This document shows positions 18,310-28,143 of a DNA stretch of 64,000 nucleotides, in pieces; position 1 is the stretch's first letter, and each line of letters begins with the position of its first letter. The position numbers and the translations under genes were made by a program. Source of the stretch: JAOUEA01 sp963810945 (GTDB lineage Bacteria; Actinomycetota; UBA4738; HRBIN12); the NCBI GenBank assembly GCA_963810945.1, contig CAWEPI010000008.1, positions 1,240,001-1,304,000 of the forward strand. Direction: 5' to 3'. The notes under the pieces are model-generated. The model did no database searches, had not been told where the DNA came from, and worked only from the letters and a program-made list of their open reading frames with translations.

Positions 18310-19135
18310 GTCACGGACGGAACGATCGTCGACGGCGGCGCGCCTCCCCCGTCGCCCGCGGGCCCCGAGGCGCGAGCCGCTCCTGAGCCTGCGCGGCATC
18401 AGCAAGCACTTCGGCGCGGTGCGGGCCCTCTCCGACGTCGACCTCGACATCCCGAGCGGTCAGGTGACGTCGCTGGCCGGAGACAACGGGGCCGGGAAGT
18501 CGGTCCTCGTCAAGTGCATCTCCGGGATCCATGCGCCCGACGGTGGGCAGATGTCCTGGGAGGGCGTCCCGGTGCACGTGCGCACCCCGGCGGACGCGGC
18601 AGCGCTCGGGATCGAGACCGTCTATCAGGACCTCGCGCTCTGCGACAACTTGGACATCGTCCAGAACATGTTCCTGGGACGGGAGCGCACGCGCGGCATC
18701 ACCCTGGATGAGGAGTCGATGGAGACGGCGGCGAAGGAGACGCTCTCGAGCCTCGCCGTCACGACCGTTCGGTCCATCCGCCAGCCGGTCGCCTCGCTGT
18801 CCGGGGGACAGCGCCAGTCCGTCGCGATCGCGAAGGCGGTCCTGTGGAACTCCAAGCTCGTGATCATGGACGAGCCGACGGCCGCTCTCGGCGTGGCGCA
18901 GACCGAGATGGTCCTGGCGCTGGTACGCAGGCTCGCCGATCGCGGGCATGCCGTGTTGCTGATCTCCCACAACATGAACGACGTCTTCGAGGTCGCCGAC
19001 CGGATCGCGGTCCTGCACCTCGGCAGGATGGTCGCCGTGCGTCCGGTGTCCGACCTCGACCGCCAGATCGTGGTGGACCTCATGACGACCGGTGCGTCGA
19101 CCCGGACGGCGAAGCCGCGCGAGGACGAGGTCTAG
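18310..19135 (+). CDS. Sugar ABC transporter ATPase, single-domain (N-terminal frame uncertain)
   Basis: About 270 codons. Walker A GDNGAGKSVLVKCISG, Q-loop TVYQDLALCDNL, signature LSGGQRQSVAIAKA, Walker B KLVIMDEPTAA, switch HNMNDVFEVADRI. XylG/RbsA relatives usually have two ABC domains (~500 residues); this has one, like FrcA-type proteins, so the importer would need a homodimer. AGGAGGAC at 18302-18309 precedes a GTC where a GTG would be expected, and the frame shifts near 18385 before REPLLSLRGISKHFG, so the start is approximate. Follows the binding protein and runs into the permease. Confidence 0.85.
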
Positions 19136-19138
19136 GCG

Positions 19139-20433
19139 ATGGCGAAGGTCGAAGAACCCATCCCGACGCCGGAGGCCGAGGGACCCGACGGCTAGCAGCC
19201 GCCGCGGACGCGGCGGTGCCGGCCGAACTCGTCTCGGGTTCCGTCGGCGAGTACATCCGTGCGTCGCTGGCGCGGCTCAAGGGTGGCGAGACGGGCGTCC
19301 TCCCGGTGGTCGCCGGACTGCTGCTCGTCTCGATCCTGTTCCAGTCGGCGAACAGCCATTTCCTGACGGTCGGCAACCTCGTCAACCTCCTCGTGCAGTC
19401 CGCCCTCTTCAGCTTGCTGGCGATGGGGGAGGTGTTCGCCCTGCTCCTCGGGGAGATCGACCTGTCGATCGGGTTCGTGAGCGCCATCGGGGGCGTGATC
19501 ATGGCCGAACTGGTCAAGCCCACGGTCGGCTGGCCCTGGTGGGCGTCGATCGCCGCGGGGTTGATCGCGTGCGCCCTGATCGGCCTCGTGCACGGGACGC
19601 TGATCACGCGGCTCGGCCTGCCGTCGTTCGTGGTCACGTTGGCCGGGCTGCTCTTCTGGCAGGGCGTGTTGATCAGGATCGTCGGCGAGACCGGCTCGAT
19701 CCTGGTCCAGGACAACGTGATCAACGGCATCGCCAGCGGCAACATGACCCGTCTCGCGAGCTGGCTCGTGATGCTCGCGCTCGTCGCGCTCTTCGCGATC
19801 CGGACGTGGCGTCGCGACGCCCGACGCCGCGCCGCGGGCCTCGTCGCGCCCCCGCCGACGCTGACGCTGGCGAAGATCCTGGGCGTCCTGGCGGGCGGGG
19901 TGGCGCTCGTCCTGCTGTGCAACGCCGATCGCGGCCGCATCGTCCCGATCTACGGCGTGCCATGGGTCATCGTGTTGGTGCTCGGCGTGCTTCTGGCGTG
20001 GACCTTCTTGCTGGGGCGGACGAAGTTCGGGCGCTACGTCTACGCGATCGGCGGCAACGCCGAGGGAGCGCGACGCGCGGGCATCAACCTGAAGAGGATC
20101 CGCACGATCGCCTTCATCCTGTGTTCGTTCACGGCCGGGATCGCCGGTGTGGTGTACGTGTCGCGGCTGCGTTCGATCTCGAGCGCGGTGGATGGCGGCA
20201 CCCTCGTCCTGTACGCGGTGGCGGCCGCCGTGATCGGCGGCACCAGCCTGTTCGGGGGACGTGGGAAGGCCGTCCATGGCCTGCTCGGTGGGATCGTGAT
20301 CGCCGCGATCGACAACGGCATGGGCCTGTTGGGGTTCCAGGCCGCCGCGAGGTACATGGTCACCGCGCTCGTCCTCCTCGTGGCCGTGACGATCGACGCG
20401 GTGGCCCGCCGGAACCGCCCCACGGGTACATAG
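19139..20433 (+). CDS. Sugar ABC transporter permease, XylH/RbsC type (one frameshift near start)
   Basis: About 431 codons. ATG 19139 lies three bases after the ATPase stop; the first 18 codons (MAKVEEPIPTPEAEGPDG) meet a TAG in the wrong frame near 19190, after which the protein continues. Ten or so membrane helices, the GEIDLSIGFV motif and the coupling region GGNAEGARRAGINLKRIRTIAF, then VIGGTSLFGGRGKAVHG, are typical of BPD_transp_2 monosaccharide permeases. It forms the channel of the importer encoded by the two preceding genes. Confidence 0.9.
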
Positions 20434-20461
20434 GGCTGGTGGCCTTGGAGCTCGCCGACCT

Positions 20462-21670
20462 CTACAGCGGGAGGTCCACCACGAACCGCGATCCGTGCTC
20501 CGGGATGCTCTGGGCGCTGATGCCCCCGCCGAGCGCCTCCACGATGCGCTTCGCGAGCGCGAGCCCGAGGCCGGCGCCCGCGCCCGATCGGGCCGGGTCG
20601 GCGCGGAAGAACGGCTCGAAGACCCGCGCCAGATCCTCGGGTCCGATGCCCTCGCCATCGTCTTCCACCGCGACCACCAGCCGATCGACCGAGCGCTGGG
20701 CAGAGAGCCGCACGGTCCCGTCCTCGGGCGTGTGGCGCACGGCGTTGGCCAGCAGGTTCTGCAGGACCCGGACGAGACGCGGGGAGCACGGGGCGTCGCC
20801 GGCACCCCCGAGGTCCGTGAGGAGGAGGAGTCCCTTCGCCTGCGCGACCGGCTCTACTGTGGCGACCGCGCTCACGACGACCTCCGCCAGCTCTGCGCGA
20901 CGGGTCTCCGTCTCGATCGCGCCCGCGTCCAGCTGCGCGAGCTCGAAGAGGTCGTCGACCATGGCGGTCAGCTGCGTCACGGAGCTTCGCATCTCCACCG
21001 CGTAGCGCTTCAGGCTCGGGGGGTCCGTCACGACGTCGTCGTCGATCGCCTCCACCATGGCCCGGAGACTGGCCAGCGGGGTGCGGAGGTCGTGCGAGAC
21101 CGCCGTGATGAGGTCCCGCCGCATCGACTCCACCTGACGCTCCCGCGCGTTCGCCTCCTGCAGACGCAGGGCCATCTCATCGAGCGCGTGCGCGAGCGCG
21201 TCGAGCTCGGGGCCCGCGTCCATCGCCCCCGCGCGAGCGCTCAGGTCGCCTTCTCCCAACCGTTGCGCCGTCGATCCCACCCGTTCCAGGGCGGTCACGG
21301 ACGACCGGGCCAACACGAGGGCGGCCGCCACGCCCGCCGCGACGCTGTAGAGGAGCAGCACGCCAAGCAGGACGGCATCGTGGTGGCTCACGAACATCCG
21401 CGCGGCCAGGACGGCGACGTTCGCGAGCGCCACGCCCGCCGCCACCAGGGGTAGCGCGACGAAGCGCTGACGGAACGACGCGTGCTGCAGCAGCGGCCGT
21501 GCCAACACGGCGGCCAGCACCGTCACCGACGTCGCCACAAACAGGGACAGGAGGAGGTCGGCGAGGCTGGGGGTGTCCATCCCCATCACCGCTCCGATGA
21601 TCAACGTCCCCAGCGCTCCGGACGCCGCGACCGCCGTCACGAGCAGGAGCGTGCGCCAGCCGCCCCTCAT
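20462..21670 (-). CDS. Sensor histidine kinase (HisKA/HATPase)
   Basis: 402 residues. Four N-terminal membrane helices (~1-140), a HAMP-like linker (LARSSVTALERVGSTAQRLGEGDLSARAG), H-box VSHDLRTPLASLRAMVEAI with the phospho-accepting His (~residue 215), N-box QNLLANAVRHTPEDG, G1 VEDDGEGIG, and G2 GAGLGLALAKRIVEALGG. ATG 21670 overlaps the response-regulator stop as ATGA, so the pair is coupled. The sensed signal is not evident; the extracellular loops are short. It converges on the sugar permease, but a link is unproven. Confidence 0.92.
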   Translation of the reverse strand: MRGGWRTLLLVTAVAASGALGTLIIGAVMGMDTPSLADLLLSLFVATSVTVLAAVLARPLLQHASFRQRFVALPLVAAGVALANVAVLAARMFVSHHDAVLLGVLLLYSVAAGVAAALVLARSSVTALERVGSTAQRLGEGDLSARAGAMDAGPELDALAHALDEMALRLQEANARERQVESMRRDLITAVSHDLRTPLASLRAMVEAIDDDVVTDPPSLKRYAVEMRSSVTQLTAMVDDLFELAQLDAGAIETETRRAELAEVVVSAVATVEPVAQAKGLLLLTDLGGAGDAPCSPRLVRVLQNLLANAVRHTPEDGTVRLSAQRSVDRLVVAVEDDGEGIGPEDLARVFEPFFRADPARSGAGAGLGLALAKRIVEALGGGISAQSIPEHGSRFVVDLPL

Positions 21671-22344
21671 GGCTCGAACCGGTAGCCGATGCCCCACACC
21701 GTCACCAGGTGCACGGGGCTCGCCGGGTCCGCCTCGATCTTCTCTCGCAGTCGACGGACGTGCACCGTGACGGTCGCGCTGTCGCCGTCCCACGCGAAGT
21801 CCCACACGTCCTCCAGCAGCTGCGTGCGGCTGAACGTCACGCCCGGGTGCGATGCCAGGAAGTGCAGGAGGTCGAACTCCTTGCGTGTGAGGCGCACGGG
21901 CGTGTTGCAGACCCGGAGCTCGCGGCGATCCACGTCGAGTTCGAGATCACCGTACACGAGGGGCCCGCTGCTCGCAGGGCCGGTCTCGATCCGCCGCAGG
22001 ACCGCGCGGACGCGCGAGATCACCTCGCGGGGCGAGAACGGCTTGGTCACGTAGTCGTCGGCGCCCATGTCCAGCCCGACGATCCGATCCGTCTCCTCGC
22101 CACGGGCGGTGAGCATGATCACGGGCACGGGCCCGGTCTCCCGCATCTGCTGGAACACCTCGAACCCGTTCAGCTTGGGGAGCATGAGGTCCAGGAGGAC
22201 GAGATCGGGGGTCGCCTCCCCGAAGCGCAGCAGCGCCTCCAGGCCGTCCTCGGCGGTCGTCACGGAGAACCCATCATTCTCGAGGTAGCGCGCCAGCACC
22301 TCTCGCACCATCGGCTCGTCGTCCACCACCAACACGCGGGTCAT
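21667..22344 (-). CDS. OmpR/PhoB-family response regulator
   Basis: 225 residues. Receiver domain RVLVVDDEP...LVLLDLMLPKLNGFEV (phospho-Asp ~residue 52), VIMLTARG, and DDYVTKPFSPRE (conserved Lys). C-terminal winged helix ends TVHVRRLREKIE...VWGIGYRFEP. ATG 22344 is preceded six bases upstream by CATGAT, so it is possibly leaderless. It pairs with the coupled kinase downstream. Confidence 0.93.
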   Translation of the reverse strand: MTRVLVVDDEPMVREVLARYLENDGFSVTTAEDGLEALLRFGEATPDLVLLDLMLPKLNGFEVFQQMRETGPVPVIMLTARGEETDRIVGLDMGADDYVTKPFSPREVISRVRAVLRRIETGPASSGPLVYGDLELDVDRRELRVCNTPVRLTRKEFDLLHFLASHPGVTFSRTQLLEDVWDFAWDGDSATVTVHVRRLREKIEADPASPVHLVTVWGIGYRFEP

Positions 22345-22418
22345 GCGCCAATCATGGACCCGCGATGTTGCGAAGTCCTTACCGGCATCCACGCGCGCGT
22401 CGCGGGCCCCGGGCATGA

Positions 22419-22449
22419 GAGCGACCCGCGGGGATCCCGCGGGTCGCTC
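22419..22449. terminator. 14-bp perfect hairpin
   Basis: Arms GAGCGACCCGCGGG and CCCGCGGGTCGCTC with a three-base GAT loop. It lies between the end of the secreted-protein gene (22486) and the start of the response regulator (22344), where it insulates two minus-strand units. No T-run. Confidence 0.65.
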
Positions 22450-22485
22450 GTGATCGTCGATCCGACGGTCAGGCGCCGCCGTGCG

Positions 22486-22842
22486 TCACATCACGTCCAC
22501 GATCGTGGACCGGTCTGCCGCGCACGTCGCGTGCATCCCCTTGTGCTTGGGTGCCACCGCGTAGTAGCGGCCGTGCGCGTGCATGACCTCGATCCTCCAG
22601 GTGCCGTTGGCCTTCGCCATGGTCTTGCCCTGGAGCGAGTCGGTGCCCGGCTTCTGCTTGTAGATCTTCACCACGCGCCCCGCCCTGCATTCGGCGTTCG
22701 TCGACTTCACCGAGCCGTGGAAGAACTCGGTCGAGGCGTTGTACTTCGCCGTGAGCGTGGTGGGAACGGCCGCGAACGCGGCGGTGGAGCCCGCGAGGGC
22801 CATGAGCGCTCCCAGCGCCAACACGAGAACGGTTCTGCGCAT
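22486..22842 (-). CDS. Small secreted protein, unknown
   Basis: 118 residues. ATG 22842 with GGGAGGAC upstream; signal peptide MRRTVLVLALGALMALAGSTAAFA. The mature domain is a small beta-sandwich-like sequence (TLTAKYNASTEFFHGSVKS...CRAGRVVKIYK...NGTWRIEV...GRYYAVAPK), with a cysteine in the CRAGR segment and another near the end (ATC). The pattern resembles Ig-like/CARDB-like secreted actinobacterial proteins, but I would not assign a family. Confidence 0.65.
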   Translation of the reverse strand: MRRTVLVLALGALMALAGSTAAFAAVPTTLTAKYNASTEFFHGSVKSTNAECRAGRVVKIYKQKPGTDSLQGKTMAKANGTWRIEVMHAHGRYYAVAPKHKGMHATCAADRSTIVDVM

Positions 22843-23013
22843 GCTGCTGTCCTCCCTTTCGTCGACGGTTCGGACGGGGAGCACGGTAGACAGCCGCTGC
22901 TTACGAGATCCTTTCCCGGGACTTGCGAGCGCCGAAACTCTCGCGGCGCGGCGGCAGCAACAACCGTTCGGGCCGCGTTAGGCGCTGTTTCGCGGGTCGT
23001 AAGGAAGGCTCGC

Positions 23014-23019
23014 TATCGT
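23014..23019 (+). promoter_or_regulatory. Leaderless -10 element of the molybdoenzyme gene
   Basis: TATCGT, seven bases, then ATG at 23027. Confidence 0.45.
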
Positions 23020-23026
23020 TGCGTCC

Positions 23027-24640
23027 ATGCCGTCCGCGACCGAGGCCGCCGCACCGCCCGTCCCCGCCGCCGAACCCTCGCCGCCCGCCCGCCGACGCCT
23101 GGTGGGCGCCCTCCTGGGGGTGCTCTCCGGCGCCGTGGCGTTGGGGGTCGCCCAGCTCATGGCCGGGCTCATCGGTGGGGAGGCCTCGCCGATCGTGGCC
23201 GTCGGCGGCTCGTTCATCGACGCGACGCCCGAATGGCTCAAGAGCTTCGCGATCCGCACGTTCGGATCCAGCGACAAAGCCGCCCTGCTCACCGGGATCG
23301 GGGTGTTCCTGTTCATCGGCGCGGTGCTCCTCGGGGTCGCCTCCGTTCGGCGGTTCTGGGTCGGCATCGTGGGACTCGTCGCGTTCGGTGCGATCGGGGT
23401 CGCTGCGGCCGTGACGCGCCCGGCGAACGGGCCCGTCGACGCCGTGCCTTCCATCGTCGGAGCAGCCGCCGGCGTGGGCGCCTACCTAGCGCTGAGGCTC
23501 GCGGCGGGGCTCCCCCTGCCTAGGCGCGTGACCGATGGAGCCGTACGTGATCCGGACGCGCAGGCCCCGCCCACGTTCGATCGGCGTCGATTCGTGTGGA
23601 GCGGGATCGTCGCGGGCGGGGTGGCCCTGAGCGCCGGCGCGGCCGGCAGGTGGCTGATCCGTCGGGCGGATGCGAGCGCCTCGCGCGAGGCCGTCGGGGT
23701 GCCGACCGACGTCGACCCCGCGGCCCAGATCCCAGCGGGCGCCCAACTCGACGTCCCCGGCATCAGTCCCTTCGTCACCCCGAACGATCGCTTCTATCGG
23801 GTGGACACCGCGCTGTTCGTGCCCGCCGTGTCCGCCGATGACTGGACGCTCACCGTGCACGGCATGGTGGATCGCGTGCTCACCCTGACCTACGATCAGC
23901 TCGTCGCCCGCCCGCTGATCGAGCGCGACATCACGCTCACCTGCGTATCCAACGAGGTGGGCGGCCGGTACCTGGGCAACGCGCGTTGGATCGGCGCGCC
24001 GTTGAAGGACCTGCTGGAGGAGGCTGGCGTGCAGACGGGGGCGACGCAACTCGTCTCCACGTCCACGGACGGCTTCACCGCCGGGACGCCCGTCGCCGTT
24101 GCCATGGATGGCCGCGACGCGATGCTCGCCGTTTCCATGAACGGCGAGCCGCTCCCCATCGAACACGGGTTCCCGGTGCGGATGATCGTGCCGGGGCTCT
24201 ACGGCTTCGTCTCGGCCACCAAGTGGCTCGCCGACATCGAGCTCACGACGTTCGAGGCCTTCGACCCGTACTGGGTCAAGCGCGGGTGGGCGAAGCAGGC
24301 GCCGATCAAGACCGAGTCGCGGATCGACACACCCCGGGCGAAGGCCATCGTCTCCGCGGGCGAGGTGGCCGTCGCCGGCGTCGCGTGGGCCCAGCATCGG
24401 GGGATCGAGCGGGTGGAGGTGCAGATCGACGGCGGCCCGTGGTTGCCCGCCGAGCTCGGTGCGGAGGCGACGGTCGACACGTGGCGGCAGTGGGTATACC
24501 GCTGGAACGCCACCTCCGGCCCGCACACCCTCGCGGTGCGCGCCACCGACGGCACGGGGACGGTCCAGACCCAGGCCATGGCCGCCCCCTTCCCCAGCGG
24601 CGCGACGGGAGACCACACCATCAGCGTGACCGTCACCTGA
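23027..24640 (+). CDS. Membrane-anchored molybdopterin-dependent oxidoreductase (sulfite-oxidase family)
   Basis: 537 residues. Four hydrophobic helices in the first ~190 residues, a twin-arginine-like RRRFVWSG before another helix, then the Moco domain: WTLTVHGMVDRVLTLTYDQL, the molybdenum cysteine in TLTCVSNEVGG (~residue 305), WIGAPLKDLLEEAGV, HGFPVRMIVPGLYGFVSATKWL, and a C-terminal Mo-co dimerisation Ig-like domain (RVEVQIDGGPWLPAEL). It acts on the outer face of the membrane. Many actinobacterial homologues exist without a known substrate; sulfite or S/N-oxide chemistry is the usual guess. Confidence 0.88.
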   Translation: MPSATEAAAPPVPAAEPSPPARRRLVGALLGVLSGAVALGVAQLMAGLIGGEASPIVAVGGSFIDATPEWLKSFAIRTFGSSDKAALLTGIGVFLFIGAVLLGVASVRRFWVGIVGLVAFGAIGVAAAVTRPANGPVDAVPSIVGAAAGVGAYLALRLAAGLPLPRRVTDGAVRDPDAQAPPTFDRRRFVWSGIVAGGVALSAGAAGRWLIRRADASASREAVGVPTDVDPAAQIPAGAQLDVPGISPFVTPNDRFYRVDTALFVPAVSADDWTLTVHGMVDRVLTLTYDQLVARPLIERDITLTCVSNEVGGRYLGNARWIGAPLKDLLEEAGVQTGATQLVSTSTDGFTAGTPVAVAMDGRDAMLAVSMNGEPLPIEHGFPVRMIVPGLYGFVSATKWLADIELTTFEAFDPYWVKRGWAKQAPIKTESRIDTPRAKAIVSAGEVAVAGVAWAQHRGIERVEVQIDGGPWLPAELGAEATVDTWRQWVYRWNATSGPHTLAVRATDGTGTVQTQAMAAPFPSGATGDHTISVTVT

Positions 24641-24657
24641 GCCTCTCGTGGTTCCCG

Positions 24658-25398
24658 TCACGCCACGTCGCGACGGGTGATGACGGTCGCGGCGAGACCG
24701 ACCGCGCCCGCTGCCCATCCGGCCAGCACGAGCATCCCGACCAACGGCGTCATCAGCGGGTCCGGGCTCGAGATGCCCGCGGCGGTCCCGGCGGCCGAGG
24801 CCGGCAGCCAATGCCCGATGCTGGGCGCGAGCGACCCGACGATGTTCTCCGCCACGAAGAGCCACGCCAGGGTCCCGACGATCGCCGCGACCTGGTGGCG
24901 GACCACGACCCCGATCGAGAGGCCGATCGCCGACCACAGCACGGCGATCAGGATCCCCCTGCCGAACAGCCCGGCCAGCGTCCCGATCGCGACGGACACG
25001 CCGAACCCGTGAGCCGCGAGGTACCAGGCGATCACGCCGGTCCCCGCGGCGAGCGCCGCGACCGCGAACACCCCGGCCCCGGCGGCGACCACCACGCCCT
25101 TCGCCGCGAGCACGCGCAGCCTGTTCGGCGTCGCCAGGAACGTCGGCACGATCGACCCGTGCCGGACCTCGTCGGTGTAGGAGCGGATCGCGAACACCAG
25201 GACGAACAGCGCCACGATGATCAACACGCCCGCGTAGCCGTACGGCGACGAGAGCCCGGCCGCGAGCTCGGCATGGGTCGCGCTCCCGAGCGAGCCCCAG
25301 AGCGCCAGTCCCGTCAGCGCGACGACACCAGCCAACAGCCCGAACGCCGTTCGGGTGGTGCGCAGTTTCCGGAACTCGGAACGGATCACGTCGTTCAT
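24658..25398 (-). CDS. ABC-2-type transporter permease
   Basis: 246 residues with six membrane helices, starting MNDVIRSEFRKLRTTRTAFGLLAG and containing SYTDEVRHGSIVPTFLATPNRLRVLAAKG, the usual beginning of ABC-2 exporter subunits. ATG 25398 overlaps the ATPase stop as ATGA. The partner ATPase is directly upstream. It exports an unknown substrate, perhaps a peptide or drug. Confidence 0.85.
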   Translation of the reverse strand: MNDVIRSEFRKLRTTRTAFGLLAGVVALTGLALWGSLGSATHAELAAGLSSPYGYAGVLIIVALFVLVFAIRSYTDEVRHGSIVPTFLATPNRLRVLAAKGVVVAAGAGVFAVAALAAGTGVIAWYLAAHGFGVSVAIGTLAGLFGRGILIAVLWSAIGLSIGVVVRHQVAAIVGTLAWLFVAENIVGSLAPSIGHWLPASAAGTAAGISSPDPLMTPLVGMLVLAGWAAGAVGLAATVITRRDVA

Positions 25399-26157
25399 CG
25401 GATGCTCCCTCCATCGGTCAGCTCGAGGAACACGTCCTCGAGGCTCTGTGTCCCACCGTCCGTCAGCTCGTCGATGTCTCCCTGACGGAGCAGTCGACCG
25501 CGGTCGATCACGATCACGTCGTCCGCCACCCGCGCCATCTCCGCCAGGAGATGGCTCGACACCAGGACGGCCTTGCCCTCGTCGGCGACCCTCCGGAGCG
25601 TCGTGCGCAGCCACCGGATCCCGTGCGGGTCCAACCCGTTCGCCGGCTCGTCGAGGATCAGCACCGACGGATCGCCCAGCAGGGCGCCGGCGAGTCCGAG
25701 CCGCTGCCGCATCCCGAGCGAATAGCGCGCCGGCTTTGCGCCGGGCCGCATCCCTCAGGTCGACGAGGTCGAGCACCGCATCCACGCGCGCGTCGTCGAT
25801 CCCCGACGCGGCCGCGAGCACGCGGAGGTGGTTCCGTCCGGTCCGCAGCGGGTGGAAGCTCTGGACCTCGAGCACCGCGCCCACGGCGGTCATCGGCCGT
25901 TCGAGGCTCGCGTACGGCAACCCCAGCACCGTCGCCGAGCCGTCGTCCGGCTCCACCAGTCCCAACAGCATCCGCAGCGTCGTGCTCTTGCCCGCACCGT
26001 TCGGGCCGACGAACCCCGTCACCCGCCCCGGCACGACCTCGAAGCTCAGGGCGTCGACCGCCGTCACCGAGCCGAACCGCTTCGTCAGGCCCCGAGCGAC
26101 GATCGCCGGTGAGCCGACCGTGGCGGCGCCACCCGAACCCTTCATCGTCGTGTCCAC
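25395..26157 (-). CDS. ABC transporter ATPase (one frameshift)
   Basis: About 254 codons. Walker A GPNGAGKSTTLRMLLGLV (~residue 52), then a break near 25745, then YSLGMRQRLGLAGALLGDPSVLILDEPANGLDPHGIRWL (signature and Walker B), and a switch histidine in SSHLLAEMARVADDVIVIDRG. The C-terminus SLEDVFLELT is typical of the drug/natamycin-type subfamily. GTG 26157 has GGGAGA upstream; ATG 26145 is possible. Coupled to the permease. Confidence 0.88.
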
Positions 26158-26277
26158 TCTCGGTCTCCCTTCCGTCGGGTATCCCGATGCACCTCCGACG
26201 CTAGGGACAGGGACGGCCGGGCGCCGTCCACCTGCGGAACGGTTCCGCGTGTCCTCCTGGAGGAGGAGAGGTCGTCC

Positions 26278-26938
26278 TCAGGCGGAGCCGGGGCGGACGA
26301 GACCCGACTCGTAGGCGAACACCACGGCCTGGGCGCGATCGCGCAGGTCGAGCTTGCGCAGCACGTGCCCGACGTGGGTCTTCACGGTCGTCTCGGCCAC
26401 GAAGAGCCGGCCCGCGATCTCGGCGTTCGACGCACCCTGGGCCATGAGGACGAGGACCTCGCGCTCGCGCTCCGTCAACTCGTCGAGACCTGCGGGTGCG
26501 ATCACCGGTTCCGGCCGGCTGGCGAACTCCGCGATCAGCCGTCTCGTGACCGACGGTGCGAGGAGCGCCTCGCCCGACGCGACGATCCGCACGGCGGCCA
26601 CGAGCTCCTCGGGCGGCCGGTCCTTGAGCAGGAAGCCGCTCGCGCCGGCGCGCAGCGCGTCGTACACGTACTCGTCCAGGTCGAACGTGGTGAGGATCAA
26701 CACCTTCGGCGGCGCGCTCGGAGGCGGTGACGCGGCGCGTCGCTTCGATCCCGTCCATCGTGGGCATCCGCACGTCCATCACGACGACGTCGGGACGCAG
26801 CCGCTCGACCGCCCGGACGGCGTCGGTCCCGTCGATCGCCTCCCCGACGACCTCCAGGTCGTCCTCGGCGTCGAGGATCATCCGGAACCCGCCCCGCATC
26901 AGGGCCTGGTCGTCCGCCACCACGACCCGGATCGTCAT
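26278..26938 (-). CDS. NarL-family response regulator (one frameshift)
   Basis: About 220 codons. Receiver: MTIRVVVADDQALMRGGF, DVVVMDVRMPTMDGIEATR (phospho-Asp ~54), break near 26705, then LILTTFDLDEYVYDALRAGASGFLLKD. C-terminal LuxR HTH: LTEREREVLVLMAQG...NAEIAGRLFVAETTVKTHVGHVL. ATG 26938 overlaps the kinase stop (ATGA). It pairs with the kinase upstream; position next to the ABC exporter suggests, but does not prove, that the exporter is its target. Confidence 0.9.
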
Positions 26939-28062
26939 GGCTCATCCTCGGTCGGGATCTCGGCGCGCACCGTGAACCCGCCGCCGGGCCGCGCCGACGT
27001 CGCCACGCTGCCACCGAACAGGCCGACCCGTTCGCGCATGCCCACCAACCCGTGGCCGACCCCCGGCTCGACCCCGATCCCGCGGCCGTCGTCGGCCACC
27101 TCGATCACCAGTCGATCCGGCGCGTAGTCGAGCGCGACGCGAGCGTTCGCCGAGCCCGCATGCCGCAGCGTGTTCGTGAGCGACTCCTGGATCACGCGGT
27201 ACGCCGCGAGGTCGGCGCCGGCAGGGAGCGCCCGAGGGTGCCCGGTGCGGACCACCTCGACCGGCAATCCGGCGGCGCGCACCGTCTCGAGCAGCGGGTC
27301 GAGTTCGGCGAGTCCCGGTTGCGGCGACGTCGACGGCGCCGCGTCGTCGTCGGTCAGCACCCTGATGAGCCGTCGCATCTCCGCGAGCCCGGCACGGCCG
27401 GACTCCTCCACGCGGCCGATCGCCTCCTTCGCCGCGCGCGGATCGCGGTCGACCACGGTCCGCGCGGCGCCGGCCTGCACGACCATGACGCTGATCGCGT
27501 GCGCGACGACGTCGTGCAGCTCCCGCGCGATGCGCGTGCGCTCCCGGGCGACCGCCTCGCGGGCGGCCAGTTCCCGGTCCTCGGCCAGCCGCCTCCGCCG
27601 GTTGTACGCGATCCGACCGATCAGGACCGGGAGGCCCACCGCGAACGTGAGGCCGGTCAGCACCTCGATCCAGTTGCGGTGCGTCTGCGTCGCGATCTGT
27701 GAGGCCAGCCCGGCTGCGCATGCGAGCGGGAGGCCGACCGTGGCCACCTGGCGCCAGGGCCGGTGCGCGGCGACGGTGTAGATCGCGAGGGCCAGCGCCG
27801 GCACCGGCGAGGCGCCGTCACCGGCGACCGCGAACGCCACGGTCGCGCCGCTCACGATCGCCAGGACGATCAGCGGGGCCCGGCGGCGGAACGCGAGCGG
27901 GACGCACGACACCGTGATCAGCGTCCACGCGGTGAGGCCGTGGACGCCGTCCTCGCCGGCGACGGACGCGGCGGTGATCGCCAGGAGGAAGGCCGCGAGC
28001 AACGCGTCCCACACGAGCGGGTTCACCCGCCGCACGCGTTCCCACCAGGTCGGTCGGTTCAC
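26935..28062 (-). CDS. NarL-type sensor histidine kinase (HisKA_3)
   Basis: 375 residues. Six N-terminal membrane helices without a large outer domain, then RTRIARELHDVVAHAISVMVVQAGAAR (HisKA_3, His ~residue 175), and a HATPase with NTLRHAGSANARV, DDGRGIG and GHGLVGMRERVGLFGG. This matches the DesK-like actinobacterial kinases that often sit beside ABC exporters. GTG 28062 is seven bases after TAGCGT (leaderless). Coupled with the response regulator. Confidence 0.92.
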   Translation of the reverse strand: MNRPTWWERVRRVNPLVWDALLAAFLLAITAASVAGEDGVHGLTAWTLITVSCVPLAFRRRAPLIVLAIVSGATVAFAVAGDGASPVPALALAIYTVAAHRPWRQVATVGLPLACAAGLASQIATQTHRNWIEVLTGLTFAVGLPVLIGRIAYNRRRRLAEDRELAAREAVARERTRIARELHDVVAHAISVMVVQAGAARTVVDRDPRAAKEAIGRVEESGRAGLAEMRRLIRVLTDDDAAPSTSPQPGLAELDPLLETVRAAGLPVEVVRTGHPRALPAGADLAAYRVIQESLTNTLRHAGSANARVALDYAPDRLVIEVADDGRGIGVEPGVGHGLVGMRERVGLFGGSVATSARPGGGFTVRAEIPTEDEP

Positions 28063-28069
28063 GCGATGG

Positions 28070-28075
28070 ACGCTA
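28070..28075 (-). promoter_or_regulatory. Leaderless -10 element of the HisKA_3 kinase
   Basis: TAGCGT, seven bases, then GTG at 28062. Confidence 0.45.
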
Positions 28076-28143
28076 ACCAACTCCGGCGGACCGTGCCCTC
28101 CTCCCGCGGGATGAGATGTCGCGGGCGTCGCCAGGACCCTGCC